Program-made: the position numbers and the translations under genes
The notes under the pieces: model-generated
The model's database searches: none
Told to the model about the DNA's origin: nothing
The model's input: only the letters and a program-made list of their open reading frames with translations
Shown: positions 48,844 to 58,384 of the stretch, piece after piece
Layout of the letters: each line of letters begins with the position of its first letter
How positions within the stretch are numbered: position 1 is the stretch's first letter
From: Georgenia satyanarayanai
Lineage (GTDB): Bacteria > Actinomycetota > Actinomycetes > Actinomycetales > Actinomycetaceae
Direction of reading: 5' to 3'
Assembly (NCBI RefSeq): GCF_023715365.1
Contig: NZ_JAMBNZ010000013.1
Location: forward strand, 1-64,000
DNA: 64,000 bases

Positions 48844-49920
48844 GTGACGATCGCTGACGAACAGGTGGTGAGCACCACCGCCGCCGACAAGTCCGGCGGA
48901 TCGGGGCTGGGCCGCTACATCCTCGTGCGGTTCCTGCTCATCATCCCCACGGTGTTCATCCTGGTCACCCTCGTGTTCTTCCTCATGCGGGTGGTCGGTG
49001 ACCCGATCTCCGCGTCGGTGGGTGGGCGCCTCACGCCCGACCAGCTCGCCGAGCGGCTCGCCGCGGCGGGCTACGACCGGCCCGTGCTCGTCCAGTACGT
49101 CGAGTACCTGGGCCAGATCTTCACCGGTGACTTCGGCCGCACGGTGACCGACAACCGGGCGATCAGCGAGATCCTCCTCACCTACGGCACCGCGACGCTC
49201 GAGCTCGTCGTCTTCTCGCTCATCGTCGCGCTCCTTGTCGGCATCCCGCTGGGCCGCATCGCGGCCTACCGCCGCGATCAGCTGCCCGACGCCGTGCTCC
49301 GCGTCTTCGCGATCCTCTGCTATGCCACCCCGGTCTTCTTCGCCGGACTGCTCCTCAAGCTCGTCTTCTCGGTGTGGCTGGGCTGGTTCCCGCTGGGCGG
49401 GCGCGCCACGCCGGGCACCCAGCTCACGCTGGACCGGATCTCCGGGTCCAGCGGCATCAACATCATCGACGCGCTGCGCACCGGCCGCTGGGACCTCATC
49501 GTTGACGTCCTGTCCCACGCCGTCCTGCCCGCCGTCGCCCTGGGACTGCTTACTGCCGGTGTCTTCCTGCGCCTGGTCCGCACCAATCTCATCGGCACCC
49601 TCGGCATGGACTACGTCGACGCCGCCCGCTCGCGCGGCGTGCCCGAGGGGCGCCTCCTGCGCAAGCACGCCTACAAGCCGGCCCTCATCCCCATCATCAC
49701 GGTCATGGGCATGCAGATCGCCCTCATGCTCGGCGGGGCGATCCTCACCGAGACGACCTTCGAGTGGCGAGGGCTGGGCTTCCAGCTGGCCCAGTACCTC
49801 GGGGCGCGCGACTTCGTCGCCGTCCAGGGCATCGTCGCGCTCCTCGCGGTAGTCGTCGCGGTGACGAACTTCGTCGTCGACGTCATCGCCGCCCTCATCG
49901 ACCCGAGAGTGAGGTACTGA
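48844..49920 (+). CDS. ABC transporter permease (DppB type)
   Basis: A 358-aa inner-membrane permease. It has about six transmembrane segments and the binding-protein-dependent transport loop, EAA-type, near YVDAARSRGVPEGRLLRKHAYKPAL. It starts at GTG 48844, with AGAGGAG upstream. It forms the channel with the second permease. The stop is two bases before the next ATG. Confidence 0.92.
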   Translation: MTIADEQVVSTTAADKSGGSGLGRYILVRFLLIIPTVFILVTLVFFLMRVVGDPISASVGGRLTPDQLAERLAAAGYDRPVLVQYVEYLGQIFTGDFGRTVTDNRAISEILLTYGTATLELVVFSLIVALLVGIPLGRIAAYRRDQLPDAVLRVFAILCYATPVFFAGLLLKLVFSVWLGWFPLGGRATPGTQLTLDRISGSSGINIIDALRTGRWDLIVDVLSHAVLPAVALGLLTAGVFLRLVRTNLIGTLGMDYVDAARSRGVPEGRLLRKHAYKPALIPIITVMGMQIALMLGGAILTETTFEWRGLGFQLAQYLGARDFVAVQGIVALLAVVVAVTNFVVDVIAALIDPRVRY

Positions 49921-49922
49921 CG

Positions 49923-50924
49923 ATGAGCACCGCACCCGACCCGATCGAGCACGGAGCCGCCGCGCACGTGGCCCGGTGGAAGAAGCTTCCGCTCGTGTGG
50001 CAGCTGCGCCGCAGCGTGGGCCTGCAGCGCGGCATGCTCATCGCCGGCCTCGTCATCTGCGCCGTCTTCGTCCTCCTGGCTGTCCTTGCACCGCTGATCG
50101 CGCCCTACTCCTTCAACCAGCTCAGCGGACCCGACGGGTCCTTCCCCCGGCAGGCACCGCCGTCGGGCGAGTTCTGGTGGGGCACGACGGTGGGCGGCTA
50201 CGACGTCTTCTCGCGCGTCGTGTGGGGCACCCAGACGGCGCTGCTCACGGTGGTCCTCGCCGTCGTGGCCTCGATCTTCCTCGGCATCGCCCTGGGCCTG
50301 GTCTCCGGCTACCTCGGCGGCTGGCTGGACCGGGTCCTCGTGACGGTCGCCGACGCGATCTACGCCTTCCCCTCCCTGCTGCTGGCGATCGTCGTGTCGA
50401 TCATCATCTCCGGCGGGCAGTCGAGCTTCTTGGGCGGGATCGCCGCCGCGGCCATCTCGATCACGGTGGTCTTTGTGCCGCAGTACTTCCGGGTGGTGCG
50501 CGCCGAGACGGTGCGGCTCAAGGCCGAGGCCTTCGTGGAGTCTGCCCGCGTGCTGGGCGCCTCGACCTCGCGGATCCTCTCGCGACACGTGCTGCGCAAC
50601 GCGACCCGCTCGCTGCCGCTCATCGTCACGCTCAACGCCTCGGAGGCGATCCTCACCCTCGCCGGGCTCGGTTTCCTCGGCTTCGGCATCAACCCGACCG
50701 CGGCCGCCGAGTGGGGCTACGACCTCAACCGGGCAATCTCCGACGTCGCGAGCGGCATCTGGTGGACCGGTGTCTTCCCCGGCGTCGCCATCGTCATGCT
50801 CGTCCTGGGGATCACCCTCGTCGGAGAGAGCCTCAACGACCTGTCCGACCCGCGCCTGCGGATCCGTCGTCGGCCGCCGCGGCCGCCGCGCCGCGTCGCC
50901 ACCGCCATGAAGGGAGCGGCGTGA
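49923..50924 (+). CDS. ABC transporter permease (DppC type)
   Basis: A 333-aa permease with about six transmembrane segments and an N-terminal DppC region. The EAA-type loop is AEAFVESARVLGASTSRILSRHVLRNA. The ATG at 49923 was chosen over a longer frame. The stop overlaps the ATPase ATG by one base (TGATG). With the DppB-type protein it should form the peptide channel. Confidence 0.92.
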   Translation: MSTAPDPIEHGAAAHVARWKKLPLVWQLRRSVGLQRGMLIAGLVICAVFVLLAVLAPLIAPYSFNQLSGPDGSFPRQAPPSGEFWWGTTVGGYDVFSRVVWGTQTALLTVVLAVVASIFLGIALGLVSGYLGGWLDRVLVTVADAIYAFPSLLLAIVVSIIISGGQSSFLGGIAAAAISITVVFVPQYFRVVRAETVRLKAEAFVESARVLGASTSRILSRHVLRNATRSLPLIVTLNASEAILTLAGLGFLGFGINPTAAAEWGYDLNRAISDVASGIWWTGVFPGVAIVMLVLGITLVGESLNDLSDPRLRIRRRPPRPPRRVATAMKGAA

Positions 50925-52588
50925 TGACCACGCACGACGCCGACGGCGGCCCCGTCGTCGACATCCGGGACCTGCACATCACCTTCGCCACGGACGGGGA
51001 GCCGGTCCGCGCCGTCGACGGCGTCTCCCTGCACGTCAACCCCGGGGAGGTGCTCGCCGTCGTCGGGGAGTCCGGCTCGGGCAAGACCGTGACGGCCAAG
51101 AGCGTCCTCGGGCTGCTGCCCGACAACGCGAGCGTCGAGGGCGCCGTCGTCCTCGCGGGCAGCGACCTCGTCCAGCTCAAGCCCGGCGAGCTGCGCAAGG
51201 CCCGCGGGCGCGACGTCGCCATGGTGTTCCAGGAGCCCTCGACGGCGCTCAACCCCGTGTACACGGTGGGCTGGCAGCTGGCCGAAGGGCTGCGCGCCCA
51301 CGGGGAGTACTCGAAGAAGGAGGCCCGGGCGCGAGCGGTGGAGATGCTCGGCAAGGTCGGCATCCCCGACCCCTCGACGCGGGTGGACCACTACCCCCAC
51401 CAGTTCTCCGGCGGGCAGAAGCAGCGCATCGTCATCGCGATGGCCCTTGCGCTGGACCCGAAGGTCATCGTTGCCGACGAGCCGACGACGGCGCTGGACG
51501 TCACCGTCCAGGCCGAGATCCTCGACCTGCTCCGAGCGGTGCGTGACGAGTTCGGCCGCGCGATCATCCTCATCACTCACAACATGGGCGTGGTCGCCGA
51601 CCTCGCCGACCGCGTCGCGGTCATGTACCGCGGGAAGGTCGTCGAGCAGGCGCCGGCGCGCGAGCTCTTCGCCGCCCCGCAGCACGAGTACACCCGCCAG
51701 CTGCTCCGGGCGGTGCCCAGGCTCGGCGCCGCGATCGGCACCCCGGCCACCGCACCGGCCGCCACCGAGCCGGTGGTGCGCGCCCGCGACCTGGAGATCG
51801 TGTACCCGGGCCGGCTGCGTCAGCCCGACTTCCGGGCCGTCAACCGGGTGAGCTTCGACATCGCCCCCGGTGAGGTGCTCGGCCTCGTCGGTGAGTCCGG
51901 CTCGGGCAAGACGACGATCGGCCGGGCCATCGCCGGTCTCACCCGCGCCACCGGCGGTTCGCTCCAGGTGCTCGGCCACGAGATGGTCGGCTTCAAGGAG
52001 AAGGCGTTCCGGCCGCTGCGCGCCCGGGTCGGCTTCGTCTTCCAGGACCCGGCGACGAGCTTCAACCCGCTCCTCACCATCGGGGAGGCGGTCGCCGAGC
52101 CGCTGCTCATCCACGGGCGGGCAAAGGACGTCGCGGCGGCGCAGTCCCGGGTCAACGAGCTGCTCGACGCCGTCCACCTGCCCACGCACTACGCGGAGCG
52201 CTACCCCCACGAGCTCTCCGGCGGGCAGCGCCAGCGGGCCAGCCTGGCTCGCGGGCTCGCGCTGGACCCGGACCTGCTCGTGGCGGACGAGCCGACCTCG
52301 GCGCTGGACGTGTCGGTGCAGGCGAAGGTGCTCGAGGTGTTCAGCGAGCTCCAGGAGCGTCTCGGCTTCGCCACGCTCTTCATCAGCCACGACCTCGCGG
52401 TGGTCGGCATGCTCGCCGACCGGATCGCGGTGCTCTACCGCGGTGACCTCGTCGAGCTCGGCACCGGTGAGCAGGTGCTGCAGACGCCGCAGCACCCCTA
52501 CACGCAGAAGCTGCTCGCCTCGGTCCCGGTCCCCGACCCGGTCGAGCAGCAGCAGCGCCGCGAGGCGCTGGCGGCCCTGCGCGGCTGA
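50924..52588 (+). CDS. Fused double ABC ATPase (DppD-DppF type)
   Basis: A 554-aa protein with two complete ATPase domains in one chain. The first has Walker A GESGSGKT, signature FSGGQKQR and Walker B VIVADEPT. The second has Walker A GESGSGKT, signature LSGGQRQR and Walker B LLVADEPT. Both domains include oligopeptide-type C-terminal tails. It energises the two permeases. In many genomes the two ATPases are separate genes. A hairpin at 52612-52638 follows. Confidence 0.94.
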   Translation: MTTHDADGGPVVDIRDLHITFATDGEPVRAVDGVSLHVNPGEVLAVVGESGSGKTVTAKSVLGLLPDNASVEGAVVLAGSDLVQLKPGELRKARGRDVAMVFQEPSTALNPVYTVGWQLAEGLRAHGEYSKKEARARAVEMLGKVGIPDPSTRVDHYPHQFSGGQKQRIVIAMALALDPKVIVADEPTTALDVTVQAEILDLLRAVRDEFGRAIILITHNMGVVADLADRVAVMYRGKVVEQAPARELFAAPQHEYTRQLLRAVPRLGAAIGTPATAPAATEPVVRARDLEIVYPGRLRQPDFRAVNRVSFDIAPGEVLGLVGESGSGKTTIGRAIAGLTRATGGSLQVLGHEMVGFKEKAFRPLRARVGFVFQDPATSFNPLLTIGEAVAEPLLIHGRAKDVAAAQSRVNELLDAVHLPTHYAERYPHELSGGQRQRASLARGLALDPDLLVADEPTSALDVSVQAKVLEVFSELQERLGFATLFISHDLAVVGMLADRIAVLYRGDLVELGTGEQVLQTPQHPYTQKLLASVPVPDPVEQQQRREALAALRG

Positions 52589-52611
52589 ACCGGCCCGGCC
52601 CGCACGACCCG

Positions 52612-52638
52612 CGGGACGTGCTGGCGCGCCACGTCCCG
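52612..52638 (+). terminator. Terminator after the peptide transporter operon
   Basis: CGGGACGTG (52612-52620) and CACGTCCCG (52630-52638) form a 9-bp perfect stem with a 9-base loop, 24 bases after the ATPase stop. Confidence 0.65.
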
Positions 52639-52818
52639 TCCTCCCGCGAGCCGCTCCCGGCGCTCGTCGCCGCCGTCGCCCTCCTCGCCGGGGCGGCCGG
52701 GTACGTCCTCCCCCGGCGCGCCGTAGCCGCGCCCGCCGCGACTCCCCGGGATGCCGCGGCGCTCCCTCACCGGTACACAGGAGCGCACCCGCCCCCCATC
52801 TCCAGGGAGACCGCCCCG

Positions 52819-54492
52819 ATGACCCGCATCACCGAGACGTCCGACCAGTGGTGGAAGACGGCCGTCATCTACTGCCTCGACGTCGAGACCTTCTTCGACT
52901 CCGACGGCGACGGCGTGGGGGACGTCGCCGGGCTCGTCGAGCGCATCGACTACCTCGCCCAGCTCGGTGTCACCTGCCTGTGGCTCATGCCCTTCTACCC
53001 CACCCCCGACCGCGACGACGGCTACGACGTCACCGACTTCTACGGCGTCGACCCGCGCCTGGGCAGCCTGGGCGACGTCGTCGAGCTCGTCCGCACCGCC
53101 AAGGACCGCGGCATGCGGGTCATCGTCGACCTCCTCATCAACCACACCTCCGACCAGCACCCCTGGTTCAAGGCCGCCCGCCGGTCGACCGACAACCCGT
53201 TTCGGGACTACTACGTGTGGCGCGCCGACACCCCGCCGGACACGTCCGCCATGGCGGTCTTCCCCGACCGGGAGGAGGGCATCTGGACCCTCGACGAGAA
53301 GACCGAGGAGTGGTACCTCCACCACTTCTACTCCCACCAGCCCGATCTCAACGTCGCCAACCCCAAGGTGCGCGACGAGATCATGAAGGTCATCGGCTTC
53401 TGGCTGGAGCTCGGCATCGACGGCTTCCGGGTCGACGCCGTGCCCTTCTTCCTCGAGGACATCGGCATGACCGGCGCGGACGCCGACGCGATGGCCCACC
53501 CGCACGACCACCTCAAGGACATCCGGGCCTTCCTCTCCCGCCGCCGGGGCGACGCGATCCTCCTCGGCGAGGTCAACGTGCCGCACGAGGAACAGGCGAC
53601 GTACTTCGGCGACGGCCACCAGCTGCACATGATGTTCGACTTCATCACGATGCAGAAGCTCTACCTCTCACTCGCCCGGGGCGACGCCGGACCGCTCACC
53701 GAGGCGCTCCTCACCCGCCCGGAGATCCCCGAGGACTGCCAGTGGGCCACCTTCGTGCGCAACCACGACGAGCTCACCCTCGACAAGCTCTCCGAGGACG
53801 AGCGTGCGGAGGTCTTCGCCGCCTTCGGGCCGGAGGAGGAGATGCAGATCTACGGGCGCGGCCTCAAGCGTCGGGTGCCGCCGATGATGGACGGGGACCC
53901 GCGGCGCATCCGGCTCGTCTACTCCCTGCTGTTCTCCCTGCCCGGCACGCCGTCGCTGTTCTACGGCGAGGAGATCGGCATGGGTGAGGACCTCGCCGCC
54001 GACGGCCGCATGGCGGTGCGCACCCCCATGCAGTGGGCACCGGAGCCGGGCGGTGCCTTCTCCACCGCTGCGCCCGCCAAGCTCGTGGCGCGTCCGGTGC
54101 CGGACGGCTACGGTCCCGAGTTCGTCAACGCGTGGGACCAGATGCGTGACCCGGACTCGCTGTGGAGCTTTGTGCGCCGGCTCGTCCACACCTACCGCTC
54201 CCACCCGGAGCTCGGGCGCGGCACCTTCCACGTGCTCGACCAGCCCCACCCGGAGGTCCTGGCCCACTGCGTCGCGTGGGAGGGGCGGATGGTCGTGGCG
54301 GTGCACAACCTCGGCGGGGAGGCGCGCACCGTCCCGCTGCGGGTCGACGCCCCTGGCGGGTCCACCCTCGAGAGCCTGCTCAGCGACGAACGCCTCGTCC
54401 TGGACGACGACGGCGCGAGCGAGCTGGCCCTCGCCGGGTACGGCTACCGCTGGTTCCACGTCCACCACGCCGGCGGGCTGCGCCTGCCCTAG
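52819..54492 (+). CDS. GH13 alpha-amylase family protein, trehalose-synthase-like
   Basis: A 557-aa glycoside hydrolase family 13 protein. The conserved regions include IVDLLINHTSDQHPWF, GFRVDAVPF with the nucleophile Asp, LLGEVNVP with the acid/base Glu, and FVRNHDEL with the third catalytic Asp. WLMPFYPTPDRDDGYDVTDF is close to trehalose synthase. It may interconvert maltose and trehalose, or be a different alpha-glucosyl enzyme. The ATG at 52819 was chosen; 230 bases upstream hold no gene other than the hairpin. Confidence 0.88.
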   Translation: MTRITETSDQWWKTAVIYCLDVETFFDSDGDGVGDVAGLVERIDYLAQLGVTCLWLMPFYPTPDRDDGYDVTDFYGVDPRLGSLGDVVELVRTAKDRGMRVIVDLLINHTSDQHPWFKAARRSTDNPFRDYYVWRADTPPDTSAMAVFPDREEGIWTLDEKTEEWYLHHFYSHQPDLNVANPKVRDEIMKVIGFWLELGIDGFRVDAVPFFLEDIGMTGADADAMAHPHDHLKDIRAFLSRRRGDAILLGEVNVPHEEQATYFGDGHQLHMMFDFITMQKLYLSLARGDAGPLTEALLTRPEIPEDCQWATFVRNHDELTLDKLSEDERAEVFAAFGPEEEMQIYGRGLKRRVPPMMDGDPRRIRLVYSLLFSLPGTPSLFYGEEIGMGEDLAADGRMAVRTPMQWAPEPGGAFSTAAPAKLVARPVPDGYGPEFVNAWDQMRDPDSLWSFVRRLVHTYRSHPELGRGTFHVLDQPHPEVLAHCVAWEGRMVVAVHNLGGEARTVPLRVDAPGGSTLESLLSDERLVLDDDGASELALAGYGYRWFHVHHAGGLRLP

Positions 54493-54577
54493 GGTCCGAC
54501 CACGGGTGGATCCTGGGCCGCCAAGGTCAGCCGCGAGGCCGACGCGGGCCGGTACCCGGGCCGGCGAGGATCGTCCT

Positions 54578-54826
54578 GTGAGCACAGACCGGTCCCGTAC
54601 CCCGCTTCCCGAGCTCGCCGGCGCCATCGTCATCGGCGCCGCGCTCGTCGTCCTGACGCTCGCCGTCCTCGTCGCCATGCACGTCCTCACCGGCCGGCTC
54701 CTCACCGACGGCGACGCGCAGCGACAGGAGGTGGGTGCAACCGCCGGGCTCCGTGTCCCATCCCACGAGACGGCCGGTGTCCTCGTGCTCGGGGTCGCAG
54801 CCGCCCCGGGGACAATGGGGGCATGA
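54578..54826 (+). CDS. Small membrane protein, unknown
   Basis: An 82-aa protein with one transmembrane helix at about residues 12-37 and a short, soluble C-terminal part. No family was recognised. It starts at GTG 54578. Its stop overlaps the ATG of the thioredoxin-NHL gene by four bases, so it is translationally coupled and may anchor or assist that protein. Confidence 0.55.
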   Translation: MSTDRSRTPLPELAGAIVIGAALVVLTLAVLVAMHVLTGRLLTDGDAQRQEVGATAGLRVPSHETAGVLVLGVAAAPGTMGA

Positions 54827-56709
54827 CCGCCGCTCGCACCCAGCCCCGTGTCCGCGCCTCCGAGCTCGTCGGGCGCGGCTGGCTCAACACAGGTGGCCGC
54901 GAGCTGGGCCTGCAGGAGCTGCGCGGCAAGATCGTCCTGCTCGACTTCTGGACCTTCTGCTGCATCAACTGCCTCCACGTCATCGACGAGCTGCGCGAGC
55001 TCGAGGAGAAGTACCACGACGTCCTCGTGACGATCGGCGTCCACTCCCCCAAGTTCGCTCACGAGGCCGACCCGGACGCGCTCGGCGCCGCCGTCGAGCG
55101 CTACGACGTCGCCCACCCCGTCCTCGACGACCCCGAGCTCGTCACGTGGAAGGCCTACACCGCCCGTGCGTGGCCCACGCTCGTCCTCATCGACCCCGAG
55201 GGCTACATCGTCGGGCACATGGCCGGTGAGGGGCACACCCCGAACATCGCCGCCGCCATCGACCAGCTCGTCGCCGAGCACGAGGCCAAGGGAACCCTCC
55301 ACCGCGGGTCCGGGCCCTACGTGCCGCCGGAGCCCACGGCCGGCCTGCTCAAGTTCCCTGCCAAGGCCATCACCCTGCCCGGCGGCAACCTCCTCGTCGC
55401 CGACGCCGGCCACCACCGCCTCGTCGAGCTCGAGCCAGACGGCGAGACGCTCGTGCGCGCCATCGGCTCCGGCTCCCGCGGACGCACCGACGGCCCCGCC
55501 GACGTCGCCGATCTCAACGAGCCCAACGGCCTGTGCCTCCTCCCTGGTGAGGTCGCGGAGCAGGTGGGCTACGACGTCGTCGTCGCCGACACCGTCAACC
55601 ACCTCCTGCGCGGTGTGCGGCTGTCCGACGGGCACGTGAGGACGCTCGCCGGCACCGGTGAGCAGTTCATGGTCGGCGCCCCGGACAACGTCGAACCGGG
55701 CGAGGAGCCGGCCACCGAGGACTACGGGCCGGGACGCCGCATCCGGCTCTCCTCCCCCTGGGACGTCACCTGGTCGGCGGCCGCGAACGCCGTCGTCGTC
55801 GCGATGGCGGGGCACCACACGCTGTGGACCTTCGACCCCGCCGCCGGCTTCCTCGCGCGGCTGGGCGGGACGATGAACGAGGGCCTCGTCGACGGCGAGC
55901 TGCGCCAGGCCTGGTTCGCCCAGCCCTCGGGCCTGTCGGTCGGCTCGGACGGCCGCCTCTGGCTCGCCGACGCCGAGACCTCCGCCCTGCGCTACGTCGA
56001 CGTGCCCGCCGGCAAGGTGCGCACCGCCATCGGGCAGGGCCTGTTCGACTTCGGTCACCGCGACGGTGGTGCCGCCGACGCGCTGCTCCAGCACCCGCTC
56101 GGCGTTGCCGCCCTCCCGGGCGGGCAGGTCGCCGTCGCCGACACGTACAACGGCGCCGTGCGCCTCTACGACCCCGCGACCGGGCAGGTGAGCACCGTGG
56201 CCACCGGCCTGCGCGAGCCGTCCGGGCTTCTCGTGGACGACGACGGCGCGCACCTCCTCGTCGTCGAGTCCGCCGCCCACCGGCTCACCCGGGTGCCGCT
56301 GCCCGAGGGCACGGCCGAGCTGCACGACGGCGGCGCGCACCGCACCCACCGGCCCGCCACCGAGGTGGCACCGAGCTTCACGCTGCGCGTCGTGTTCACC
56401 CCGCCCGCCGGCAAGAAGCTCGACGACCGCTTCGGTCCCTCGACCCAGCTGTCGGTCTCCGCCGACTCCCTCGTCGCCGGTGGCGGCACGGGCACGGACC
56501 TCGAGCGGGAGGTCACGCTCAGCCTGGGCTCCCTCGACGGCGCCGGCGACGGCCAGACCGTCCTGTCGGTGACCGCCAAGGCCGCGTCCTGCGACGACGA
56601 CCCGGCCATCGAGTTCCCCGCCTGCCACCTCGCGGCGCAGGACTGGGGCATCCCGGTGCGCGTGGTCGAGGGCGGTCCGGAGGAGCTCGTCCTCAACCTC
56701 CACGGCTGA
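54823..56709 (+). CDS. Thioredoxin-NHL repeat protein (NHLRC2-like)
   Basis: A 628-aa protein with an N-terminal thioredoxin-like domain (about 15-165), including FWTFCCINCLHVIDEL with the CINC pair, followed by an NHL-repeat beta-propeller (about 175-500) with repeated GGNLLVADAGHHRLVELE-type units. A C-terminal beta domain completes the chain. It resembles NHLRC2, whose role is unclear. Signal peptide is not apparent, so it is probably cytosolic. It overlaps the small membrane gene by four bases. Confidence 0.88.
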   Translation: MTAARTQPRVRASELVGRGWLNTGGRELGLQELRGKIVLLDFWTFCCINCLHVIDELRELEEKYHDVLVTIGVHSPKFAHEADPDALGAAVERYDVAHPVLDDPELVTWKAYTARAWPTLVLIDPEGYIVGHMAGEGHTPNIAAAIDQLVAEHEAKGTLHRGSGPYVPPEPTAGLLKFPAKAITLPGGNLLVADAGHHRLVELEPDGETLVRAIGSGSRGRTDGPADVADLNEPNGLCLLPGEVAEQVGYDVVVADTVNHLLRGVRLSDGHVRTLAGTGEQFMVGAPDNVEPGEEPATEDYGPGRRIRLSSPWDVTWSAAANAVVVAMAGHHTLWTFDPAAGFLARLGGTMNEGLVDGELRQAWFAQPSGLSVGSDGRLWLADAETSALRYVDVPAGKVRTAIGQGLFDFGHRDGGAADALLQHPLGVAALPGGQVAVADTYNGAVRLYDPATGQVSTVATGLREPSGLLVDDDGAHLLVVESAAHRLTRVPLPEGTAELHDGGAHRTHRPATEVAPSFTLRVVFTPPAGKKLDDRFGPSTQLSVSADSLVAGGGTGTDLEREVTLSLGSLDGAGDGQTVLSVTAKAASCDDDPAIEFPACHLAAQDWGIPVRVVEGGPEELVLNLHG

Positions 56710-56727
56710 GCCTCGGCGCGTTCCGCC

Positions 56728-56830
56728 GGGCATGTGCCACAAGCACGGGCGGTGGGAGCCCCGGGCGACACTTGTCACGGCGTGTCGTCCGGTGTGTCGC
56801 CGTCGTGCCGGAGCCGTTGTGGCACCTGCC
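56728..56830. repeat. Palindrome-ended repeat element, copy A
   Basis: GTGCCACAA at 56734 and TTGTGGCAC at 56817 are inverted ends about 92 bases apart. The outer left end reads GGGCATGTGCCACAAGC, which recurs exactly in inverted orientation in copy B (59242-59258). In the interior, GGCGTGTCG and GGTGTGTCG are tandem. It lies between two convergent genes and may terminate transcription. Confidence 0.8.
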
Positions 56831-56837
56831 TTCGGGC

Positions 56838-57626
56838 TCAGCCGACCGGCTCGGCGACGACAACGATGTTCTCGGAGTACCGCCCCGTCGCCTCGTCGTA
56901 GGTGCCGCCGCAGGTGACGAGGACGAGGCGGTGAGGCCCGTCCGGGGTGAACAGCGACGGGTCCAGACTCTCCTGCGGCGTCGTGCTGCGCTCGACCACC
57001 CGGTACTCGTGGGCGCGCCCGCGGCTGTCCTCGAGGGACACGACGTCCCCGGACGCGACGACCAGCAGCGCGCTCATGGCACCGCCGCGACGCAGTCCGT
57101 CCATGTGGCCGGCAAGCACCACCGTGCCCTCGGCCTGGCCGGGCACGGCACCGGCGGCCCACCACCCCACGCGCGCCGGGTCCGCGGGCAGCTGCAGCTC
57201 ACCGGAGGGCAGCACGCCCACCGCCACGACCTCGGCCGTGACGCCCGGGAGCGTCACCTGCGCCGGAGGCACCGGCGTCGGCGCGTGGGCGACCGCGGTG
57301 AGCGCACTCTGGACGTGCCCGTCCGGACCGGTCCCCTCGGAAGCCGTCACCGGCGACGACGTGGTCGGCTCCGCCGTCGGGGCACCGAAGTCCTCTGCCC
57401 GGACGGCCGGTTCCCCCGCGAGCAGGCTCACGCCACCGACGACCAGCCCCAGGCCGGCGACCGCTGCCAGCGCGGCGCCCCCGACCGGGACGCCGCGCTG
57501 TGCGCGAGCTGCGTGTCGGGCGGTGCCGCGCGGCTCCTGAGCCGCGTGCAGTCCGGCGCTGACCCGCCCGCGCGCCGCGTGCCTCGGGGACACGCGCCGC
57601 CGGCGAGCCGCGTGTCGTGGCACCAC
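56838..57626 (-). CDS. srtF: Class F sortase
   Basis: A 262-aa membrane-anchored sortase. The N-terminal cytosolic part repeats RHAAR three times, then a transmembrane helix at about 49-71 precedes the sortase domain. Catalytic residues are His174 (LAGHMDG), Cys239 (LVTCGG) and Arg249 (GRYSEN). Sortases attach secreted proteins to the cell wall at a C-terminal sorting motif. It starts at GTG 57626, directly after the upstream stop, so it is co-translated with the DUF4142 gene. Confidence 0.9.
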   Translation of the reverse strand: MVPRHAARRRRVSPRHAARGRVSAGLHAAQEPRGTARHAARAQRGVPVGGAALAAVAGLGLVVGGVSLLAGEPAVRAEDFGAPTAEPTTSSPVTASEGTGPDGHVQSALTAVAHAPTPVPPAQVTLPGVTAEVVAVGVLPSGELQLPADPARVGWWAAGAVPGQAEGTVVLAGHMDGLRRGGAMSALLVVASGDVVSLEDSRGRAHEYRVVERSTTPQESLDPSLFTPDGPHRLVLVTCGGTYDEATGRYSENIVVVAEPVG

Positions 57627-58271
57627 TTAGGCCCGGACCTGCCTGCGTCGCACGACCACCGCAGCAGCGCCGGCGAGCACGACGGCGCCGAGAACGACCG
57701 CCGCGAGCCCGAGGGAGTCGGTGGTGCCGTCAGGGGCGATGCCGCCCGGCACTGCGCCGGGGGCGCCGCCGGACATGGTGAGCAGGTGGTCGAGGTGACG
57801 CTGGATCACCGGGGCGGCGGCCTCGGCCAGGGCGATGACGTCCTCGTCGGAGCCGTTGGCGATCTCCTCCTGCCCCGCGGCGAGGGACATCCGGTGCCCC
57901 TCGATCTGCGTGGCGATCCAGGCGGTGTCGAAGGCCTCGCCCTGCTGCTCCCGCACCTCGGTGAGGGCGGCCTCCTGCTCCGGCGACGGCTGGTCGGGCA
58001 GGTCGACGCCGAGCTCCTCGGCAAGCGCGACGAGGCCGGCGTCCAGCGCCTCGTGGTCGGCGATGAGCGTGGCGCCCATCTCCCTCACCTCCGCCGTCGT
58101 GGCCTGGTCCTGCGCGGCCGTGCCGGCGGCAATCTCGGCGAGATTGCTCTGGTGGGCCGCAACCATCCAGGCCTCGTCCTGATCGGAGGGTTCGGCAGCA
58201 GCGGGAGACACAGCGAGCACCGCGGCGCCGAGCAGGATGCCGGCACCCAGGACAGCGCGTCGTAGAACCAT
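57627..58271 (-). CDS. DUF4142 secreted protein with C-terminal anchor
   Basis: A 214-aa exported protein. An N-terminal signal peptide (about 1-26) precedes a DUF4142 helical bundle (about 30-165) with HQSNLAEIAAG and ADHEALDAGLVALAEELG-type segments. The C-terminus is a hydrophobic helix followed by RRRQVRA. It looks like a wall-sorting signal, though the expected LPxTG is replaced by APDGT. The stop codon and sortase start are adjacent, and the pair suggests this protein is its substrate. DUF4142 function is unknown. Confidence 0.85.
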   Translation of the reverse strand: MVLRRAVLGAGILLGAAVLAVSPAAAEPSDQDEAWMVAAHQSNLAEIAAGTAAQDQATTAEVREMGATLIADHEALDAGLVALAEELGVDLPDQPSPEQEAALTEVREQQGEAFDTAWIATQIEGHRMSLAAGQEEIANGSDEDVIALAEAAAPVIQRHLDHLLTMSGGAPGAVPGGIAPDGTTDSLGLAAVVLGAVVLAGAAAVVVRRRQVRA

Positions 58272-58384
58272 GTCGAACCCCCATCATGACGTGGTGTGAC
58301 AACTGCCACACGCCCCCAAGGTACTGAGGAGACCGCGCTCGTGCGCGCGAAGGTGCCCGGGCAGTCGACCTAGACTCCGGCTCC

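Noticed and set aside
52589-52611. Additional gene between the ATPase and GH13 genes
   Set aside because: The 230-bp gap shows only a hairpin and no supported frame.
52618-52818. N-terminal extension of the GH13 protein
   Set aside because: It overlaps the terminator hairpin of the transporter operon and lacks family residues; ATG 52819 fits.
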